Assembly (NCBI GenBank): GCA_002505805.1
Contig: DAWB01000215.1
Coordinates: 1-7,759 of the forward strand
Direction of reading: 5' to 3'
DNA length: 7,759 nt
From: Methanosaeta sp. UBA80
GTDB taxonomy: Archaea; Halobacteriota; Methanosarcinia; Methanotrichales; Methanotrichaceae
Positions 5,841 to 7,759 of this stretch are shown here, piece after piece. The notes under the pieces are model-generated. The model had not been told where the DNA came from, did no database searches, and saw only the letters and a program-made list of their open reading frames with translations. Every line of letters begins with the position of its first letter. Position 1 is the first letter of the stretch. Position numbers and translations under genes: made by a program.

Positions 5841-5850
5841 ATAAATATTA
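5841..5850. promoter_or_regulatory. Shared A/T box of a divergent promoter
   Basis: ATAAATATTA lies between the divergent SLOG and F420-reductase genes. Read leftwards (TAATATTTAT) it is about 30 bases before the SLOG ATG at 5814. Read rightwards it would place a + strand start near 5871, leaving a short leader with purine-rich GGGG and AAGGGG before the TTG starts. A second + strand candidate is ATTTAAC at 5857-5863. Confidence 0.4.
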
Positions 5851-5888
5851 GCATGCATTTAACATGATGCCAGACTGGGGCAAGGGGC

Positions 5889-6371
5889 TTGAGGCAATTG
5901 GACCAAAGAAGTCTTCTCAGAGCGGTATTCCGAATTGTCAATCGCTTTATCGTGGTTCCAGGATTCAAGATGGGTCTCGGGAGGTTCATCTCCAATCCCC
6001 TCACCGGGAATATCATGGTCCTGGGGATCCGGGGCAGAAAAACTGGAAAGATTCGCTACGCCCCGGTCAGCTTTGCCTGGCAAGATGAGAAGGTCTACTG
6101 CTATCAGGGAAAAGAGACCCGAGGCCAGTGGTATCTCAATATCCTGGCCCATCCAGATGTTGATGTGCTCCTGCCTCGGGAGCGCTTCACCGGCCGGGCG
6201 GAGCAGCTCCCCGAGGGGCCGGAGCGGCTGAAGGCCTTGAGGATGCTCTTGCAGGGTAGCGGCCTGAGCCGATCAATGTATGGATTTAATCCGGCGGACG
6301 CATCTGATCAGGAACTGGAGGAGAAGACAAGGGGAATTCCGGTGATAAGCATCTCTCTAAATCAAGGATAG
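5889..6371 (+). CDS. Deazaflavin (F420)-dependent nitroreductase/quinone reductase-family protein
   Basis: Protein of 160 residues resembling the Ddn/FDOR group of split-barrel enzymes that use reduced coenzyme F420. The key stretch is MVLGIRGRKTGKIRYAPVSF (43-62), the G-R-K-T/S-G phosphate-binding signature of this family. It is followed by WQDEKVYCYQG (65-74), GQWYLNILAHPDVDVLL (79-95), and a C-terminal strand ending PVISISL. The fold and cofactor are well supported; the physiological acceptor (a quinone, nitro compound or other small molecule) is not known. No ATG is available at the N-terminus. The frame opens after a TGA at 5865-5867, and TTG at 5889 (GGGG at 5877-5880 upstream) or TTG at 5898 (AAGGGG at 5882-5887 upstream) are the plausible starts. 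The next ATG, at 5970, would remove the N-terminal helix. It is transcribed divergently from the SLOG gene. Confidence 0.8.
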   Translation: MRQLDQRSLLRAVFRIVNRFIVVPGFKMGLGRFISNPLTGNIMVLGIRGRKTGKIRYAPVSFAWQDEKVYCYQGKETRGQWYLNILAHPDVDVLLPRERFTGRAEQLPEGPERLKALRMLLQGSGLSRSMYGFNPADASDQELEEKTRGIPVISISLNQG

Positions 6372-6442
6372 GCAAATTGCACCCCTGATTGCGTGCTCGA
6401 CATTATATTAGAGGCCGAGGAATAGTAGGACAATGCAATATG

Positions 6443-6461
6443 GGGATTATCTTCCTATCCC
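6443..6461 (-). terminator. Weak hairpin between convergent genes
   Basis: GGGAT (6443-6447) and ATCCC (6457-6461) form a 5-bp inverted repeat with a 9-base loop, just after the stop of the minus-strand FtsZ-like gene. No strong T-run follows on either strand, so it is only a weak terminator candidate. The rest of the 98-base gap (6372-6469) shows nothing else recognisable. Confidence 0.2.
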
Positions 6462-6469
6462 TTGCTCTC

Positions 6470-7759
6470 TCAGGGCTTCTTTAATATGCCTCTGCCGATC
6501 AGCTCATTGATCCTTGCATCAACCACTCTGACAATCTCGTCCTGGTCCATGAACTGGCCGCTTGATTTTAGCTCGTCCTTATCCGATGCTTCTCTCAGGA
6601 AGATGCGCATGGGATTGATAAAAAACGGCTTTTGCCCGTCCCTCAGCCTCTTTCTGGCCTCCTTTAGCTCAAAGACAAAGCCGCTCTTGTTGCTGGGCTT
6701 GTCGGGGGTGCCATCCGGGCCGAAGAAGAATGTCTTTATAGCCTCTTTCGATCTCTCAGTCAGCCTGATCTGCTCGGAGCCGCCATTTTTCTCCCCGTTC
6801 CCCCCTTCCTCCTTGCCCTCATAAAAGATGTCCTCCGGCCTCTGGCGGATGTACTGCAGAGCAAGGGAAATGACCTGACAGAACCTGTTCTCCAGGGTGC
6901 CCTCTTTGAGATAGGCTTTTGGGTCTCCTCCATAGGGATTTCTGAGAAGGATCAGGACCTCGTTTTCTCCCTCACCCATCTTTCGAAGCGGCCAGATGTT
7001 CTCCGGCAGAATTCCGGTCTTCCTGGAGAGAGCCTCCCTGATCTTCTCTGAATCGATGTATCCCCGGCAGAAGACAATGGCGAAATCAGCCTTTTCCGGC
7101 ATGCATCCAAAGAGCTTTCCCCTCTCGCTCAGAGCCTCACCGACCAGAGCTTCCTCCTGATTTCTGGCTCGGGGAAGGGATGCGTAGAGGGGGACAAACA
7201 ATGGAGGTCGGGAGAGCCCTCCCGAGAAGTGCTGGGCTATAGCCTGGCTGGGTGGGATCTCGTCTGGATAGTCCCGGCTGGCGATTACAGGTTGCATGAT
7301 CTTATGAATGAAACGGTTGGCAGAGGTGTAATCATTTCCGAATCTCTCAAGCAGGATCTCATTGTCTATGATGATCACGCCATTGGCACCGCTGCCTTTG
7401 GTCATAAGATCGTATATCGCACTTATAGCTGCCAGGTTCCTTCTGCCCTCCTTGGAGAACTGGGCTCTATCGGCGAAGTCTCCCAGCTCAGTCAATATTC
7501 CCAGGGTAAAGACGGGGTAGTCGGCTTTGCCCTCATTTCTGATATGGTTTATGATGGGATTGATAAAGCCTGTTCCCGTCCCTCCCCCGAAGGAGACAAC
7601 GAATAAGATGCCATCGCACTCGCCCTCTCCCAAGGTGGTGAAATCCCTTATGGCATTCCAGGCGCTGTCGAATATGGGATTGGGCGCCTGAGTGGAAGAA
7701 GAGCCGTTTGGTGAGGGAATGCCTCCTTTCAGATCTACCATCTCCTTAGGCATGGTACG
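6470..7759 (-). CDS. Divergent FtsZ/tubulin-superfamily GTPase with long C-terminal region (partial)
   Basis: Partial protein whose N-terminus lies beyond the right edge: the frame is open through base 7759, and the tubulin signature GGGTGTG sits only 56 residues after the first visible Met (7753), whereas in FtsZ it lies near residue 105. About 50 or more residues with the first nucleotide-binding loops are missing. Numbering from that Met, FGGGTGTGF (55-63) is the G-loop; FTLGILTE (82-89) and EGRRNL (102-107) match the following FtsZ segment; IIIDNEIL (127-134) aligns with the PNDKLL loop; N146 in SANRF fits the guanine-contacting helix; SRDYPD (159-164) may be the T7 loop (NxDxxD, Asn replaced). 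Residues about 200-275 (EALVGEAL, KADFAIVFCRG, ILLRNP) resemble the FtsZ C-terminal domain. Then come 150 more residues, including a Gly/Asn/Glu-rich linker (312-326) and a further folded-looking segment (327-427). This is not an ordinary cell-division FtsZ; it may be one of the FtsZ-like families proposed for membrane remodelling. No partner gene is visible. Confidence 0.75.
   Translation of the reverse strand, partial: RTMPKEMVDLKGGIPSPNGSSSTQAPNPIFDSAWNAIRDFTTLGEGECDGILFVVSFGGGTGTGFINPIINHIRNEGKADYPVFTLGILTELGDFADRAQFSKEGRRNLAAISAIYDLMTKGSGANGVIIIDNEILLERFGNDYTSANRFIHKIMQPVIASRDYPDEIPPSQAIAQHFSGGLSRPPLFVPLYASLPRARNQEEALVGEALSERGKLFGCMPEKADFAIVFCRGYIDSEKIREALSRKTGILPENIWPLRKMGEGENEVLILLRNPYGGDPKAYLKEGTLENRFCQVISLALQYIRQRPEDIFYEGKEEGGNGEKNGGSEQIRLTERSKEAIKTFFFGPDGTPDKPSNKSGFVFELKEARKRLRDGQKPFFINPMRIFLREASDKDELKSSGQFMDQDEIVRVVDARINELIGRGILKKP

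Noticed and set aside
5851..5856. GCATGC palindrome in the divergent promoter
   Set aside because: Six bases is too short to call an operator without conservation data.
5864..6088. 74-codon + strand open frame starting ATGATG at 5864
   Set aside because: It overlaps the F420-reductase in another frame and contains none of the family motifs; kept only as a reminder to check for a sequencing error at the N-terminus.

Overview
The window looks like chromosomal DNA of a methanogenic euryarchaeon. The pointers are the C-terminal part of MtrH (methyl-tetrahydromethanopterin:coenzyme M methyltransferase), a two-subunit aconitase X / phosphomevalonate dehydratase of the archaeal modified mevalonate pathway, an F420-type deazaflavin-dependent reductase, an FNT-family anion channel, a tubulin/FtsZ-superfamily GTPase, and archaeal TATA-like boxes about 25-30 bases before several start codons. 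The G+C-rich coding sequence and the MtrH sequence suggest a Methanothrix (Methanosaeta)-like member of the Methanosarcinales. That placement is inference; no rRNA is present to test it.

Layout, left to right. (1) 3' end of an mtrH-type gene, + strand, cut by the window edge. (2) An A+T-rich islet (about 370-1550) holding one minus-strand gene for a protein with a C-terminal HEPN domain and an intact R-x4-H ribonuclease motif; its base composition differs sharply from everything around it. (3) A tight + strand pair for the large and small subunits of aconitase X, 2 bases apart, ending in a T-rich tract. (4) An FNT channel gene on the + strand. (5) Convergent to it, two minus-strand genes: a secreted lipocalin-like protein of the CrtC/AttH type and a SLOG/LOG-like nucleotide-binding protein (TIGR00725 type). 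(6) Divergent from these, a small F420-dependent reductase gene starting with TTG. (7) Convergent to it, a minus-strand gene for a divergent FtsZ/tubulin-like GTPase with a long extra C-terminal region, cut by the right edge.

The genes do not form one pathway. The aconitase X pair is a real functional unit, supplying trans-anhydromevalonate 5-phosphate for archaeal isoprenoid lipids. The FNT channel probably moves formate or another small monovalent anion. The SLOG and CrtC/AttH-like genes could be co-transcribed but each also has a TATA-like box. The least explained elements are the HEPN islet, the secreted CrtC/AttH-like protein and the FtsZ-like GTPase. No tRNA, rRNA, CRISPR array, insertion sequence or gene-free stretch longer than 300 bases was seen.
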